From NCBI GenBank assembly GCA_017523995.1, contig JAFWUX010000093.1:1-6407 (forward strand): a stretch of 6,407 nt of DNA, in the 5' to 3' direction. Every line of letters begins with the position of its first letter. Position 1 is the stretch's first letter. The notes beneath the pieces were generated by a model that was given only the letters and a program-made list of their open reading frames with translations, had not been told where the DNA came from and searched no databases. Shown in pieces: positions 5,646 through 6,407 of this stretch. This DNA comes from Oscillospiraceae bacterium. Its GTDB lineage: Bacteria > Bacillota_A > Clostridia > Oscillospirales > Ruminococcaceae. The translations under genes were made by a program, and so were the position numbers.

Positions 5646-6173
5646 ATGAAAGCACTGATCGTTATTGACATGCAGAAGGACTTTACCACGGGCGTGCTCG
5701 GCAATCCGGAGACCGCTGCCGTCGTGAAGCCGGTTGTGAAATATATCAAGGCGTTCCGCAAGGAAAATCCGGACGGGCTGGTTGTTGCGACACTGGATAC
5801 GCACACCGAGGATTACCTCAACACGCAGGAGGGCAGAAAGCTGCCGGTTCCGCACTGCATCAAGGGCACAAAGGGCTGGGCGCTCGAAAAGACCGTTCAG
5901 AACGCGCTCGGTGAAGATGCCGTGCTCGTCGAGAAGGTGACATTCGGTGCTGCCGATCTGCCGAAGATCATCGGGAAACGCCGCAAGATCGAGGAGTTTC
6001 AGGTGATCGGCGTCTGCACGGATATCTGCGTCATCAGCAATGCGATGATTCTCAAGGCGGCATTCCCTGAGGTGCCGGTCAAGATCATTGCGGAGTGCTG
6101 CGCAGGCGTCACGCCCGAGAACCACGCAACCGCGCTCGCTGCCATGACCGCCTGCCAGATGGAGATCGTGTGA
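5646..6173 (+). CDS. Nicotinamidase-like cysteine hydrolase (isochorismatase superfamily)
   Basis: A 175-aa cytosolic hydrolase of the isochorismatase/PncA superfamily. The catalytic triad is visible: D8 in IVIDMQKDF, K97 in LVEKVTFG and C128 in CTDICVIS, preceded by the expected cis-peptide position (V123-C124). D51 and H53 (LDTH) and H70 (PHCIKGT) match metal-binding residues of nicotinamidases, although the extra His found in some PncA proteins is not obvious. The likely reaction is nicotinamide to nicotinate plus ammonia for NAD salvage, but other small amides are possible. Length is close to the family norm. AAAGGAG lies seven bases before the ATG. It is the third gene of the rightward operon, and its pairing with an NrtR-like Nudix protein favours NAD salvage. 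The family is secure; the substrate is moderately supported. Confidence 0.92.
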   Translation: MKALIVIDMQKDFTTGVLGNPETAAVVKPVVKYIKAFRKENPDGLVVATLDTHTEDYLNTQEGRKLPVPHCIKGTKGWALEKTVQNALGEDAVLVEKVTFGAADLPKIIGKRRKIEEFQVIGVCTDICVISNAMILKAAFPEVPVKIIAECCAGVTPENHATALAAMTACQMEIV

Positions 6174-6204
6174 ATGGCAGTATCGCTCCGCGATGATTGA
6201 TAAT

Positions 6205-6221
6205 GGGGGCTGCTCGCCCCC
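6205..6221. other. GC hairpin after the hydrolase gene
   Basis: GGGGGC (6205-6210) and GCCCCC (6216-6221) form a perfect 6-bp stem with loop TGCTC, 31 bp after the stop codon. It is followed by AAACCCC and not a U-tract, so it is a poor intrinsic terminator on its own. It may slow polymerase or stabilise the mRNA 3' end. Confidence 0.6.
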
Positions 6222-6224
6222 AAA

Positions 6225-6255
6225 CCCCTCGCTGGGGATATTATCCCCAGACCCC
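6225..6255. repeat. G/C-tract inverted repeat cluster
   Basis: CCCC (6225-6228) can pair with GGGG (6234-6237). Alternatively GGGGATA (6234-6240) pairs perfectly with TATCCCC (6242-6248) around a single T. A further CCCC lies at 6252-6255. The GGGG tract is shared, so the two hairpins are mutually exclusive. The block resembles a short extragenic palindromic element; only one copy is visible here. Confidence 0.6.
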
Positions 6256-6280
6256 ATATTTATATTGAAATAGAACAACG

Positions 6281-6314
6281 CCGCTCCATTTAGCGTAAAT
6301 GGGGTGGCTTTCTT
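6281..6314 (+). terminator. Candidate terminator of the Nudix operon
   Basis: CCGCTCCATTTA (6281-6292) pairs with TAAATGGGGTGG (6296-6307) around the loop GCG. The stem has 12 bp, including two G-U wobbles that pair only in the plus-strand RNA; in minus-strand RNA they become A-C mismatches. The U-rich CTTTCTT follows at 6308-6314. This strand bias supports a function in rightward RNA. The U-tract is interrupted, and the site is 107 bp beyond the stop codon, so confidence is moderate. Confidence 0.5.
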
Positions 6315-6333
6315 ACATGTTCTCATCCAAGAC

Positions 6334-6355
6334 AAAAGTTTTGATCAAACTTTTT
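6334..6355. other. AT-rich inverted repeat with T-run
   Basis: AAAAGTTT (6334-6341) and AAACTTTT (6347-6354) form a perfect 8-bp stem with loop TGATC and end in a run of five T. It is a weak, AT-rich hairpin that could act as a backup rightward terminator, or on the other strand through the A-run, but the stem is low in GC. Confidence 0.45.
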
Positions 6356-6357
6356 CA

Positions 6358-6372
6358 CCGCGCCGTGCGCGG
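6358..6372. other. GC-rich hairpin near the right edge
   Basis: CCGCGC (6358-6363) and GCGCGG (6367-6372) form a perfect 6-bp stem with loop CGT. No U-tract follows on either strand. The remaining bases to 6407 show no recognisable gene. The hairpin matches the left-side element at 215-229 in size and loop length. Confidence 0.5.
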
Positions 6373-6407
6373 CTCCGTATTGCTAAAGCATTCTGGTTAC
6401 GCATTGC

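Noticed and set aside
5607..6335. A 242-codon minus-strand frame
   Set aside because: Antisense to the cysteine hydrolase and its hairpin-rich 3' region; the plus-strand protein has its catalytic triad.
6174..6407. Insertion sequence or MITE end
   Set aside because: Many local hairpins, but no pair of long terminal inverted repeats, no target-site duplication and no transposase.

Overview
The window looks like a chromosomal segment of a low-to-mid-GC Firmicute, most likely a gut-type member of the Clostridia (Oscillospiraceae/Ruminococcaceae-like; this placement is inference). The evidence is strong AAAGGAG/GGGAGG ribosome binding sites, a textbook TTGACA-17-TATAAT promoter, GC-rich coding DNA set against AT-rich intergenic DNA, and the families present. 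No phage, transposase, CRISPR, rRNA or tRNA gene was recognised.

Layout. Bases 1-644 hold no convincing gene: an unassigned left edge, two tracts of a 7-bp purine-rich repeat around a small GC hairpin, an AT-rich spacer, and a rho-independent terminator for the leftward operon. A leftward three-gene operon follows, transcribed from about 4500 down to 645: an OmpR/PhoB-type response regulator (3722-4450), a membrane sensor histidine kinase (2309-3718) and a membrane-anchored HtrA/DegP-like serine protease with a PDZ domain (645-2282). The gaps are 3 and 26 bp. The arrangement resembles CssRS/HtrA or CiaRH-HtrA: a sensor of envelope state that controls a surface quality-control protease (inference).

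The divergent region 4451-4688 carries the most striking regulatory signal: four GTTCA-type direct repeats spaced exactly 11 bp apart, oriented with and just upstream of the two-component operon. This is the architecture expected of a PhoB/OmpR-family operator and suggests autoregulation. The rightward consensus promoter lies beside it.

The rightward operon (4689-6173) encodes a Nudix protein with an intact Nudix box and a C-terminal winged-helix-like segment (NrtR-like), a previously easy-to-miss 58-residue very basic protein that overlaps it by ATGA, and a nicotinamidase-like cysteine hydrolase. Together these suggest NAD/ADP-ribose metabolism or its regulation. Bases 6174-6407 are gene-free and unusually dense in hairpins, including a likely terminator and G/C-tract repeats.
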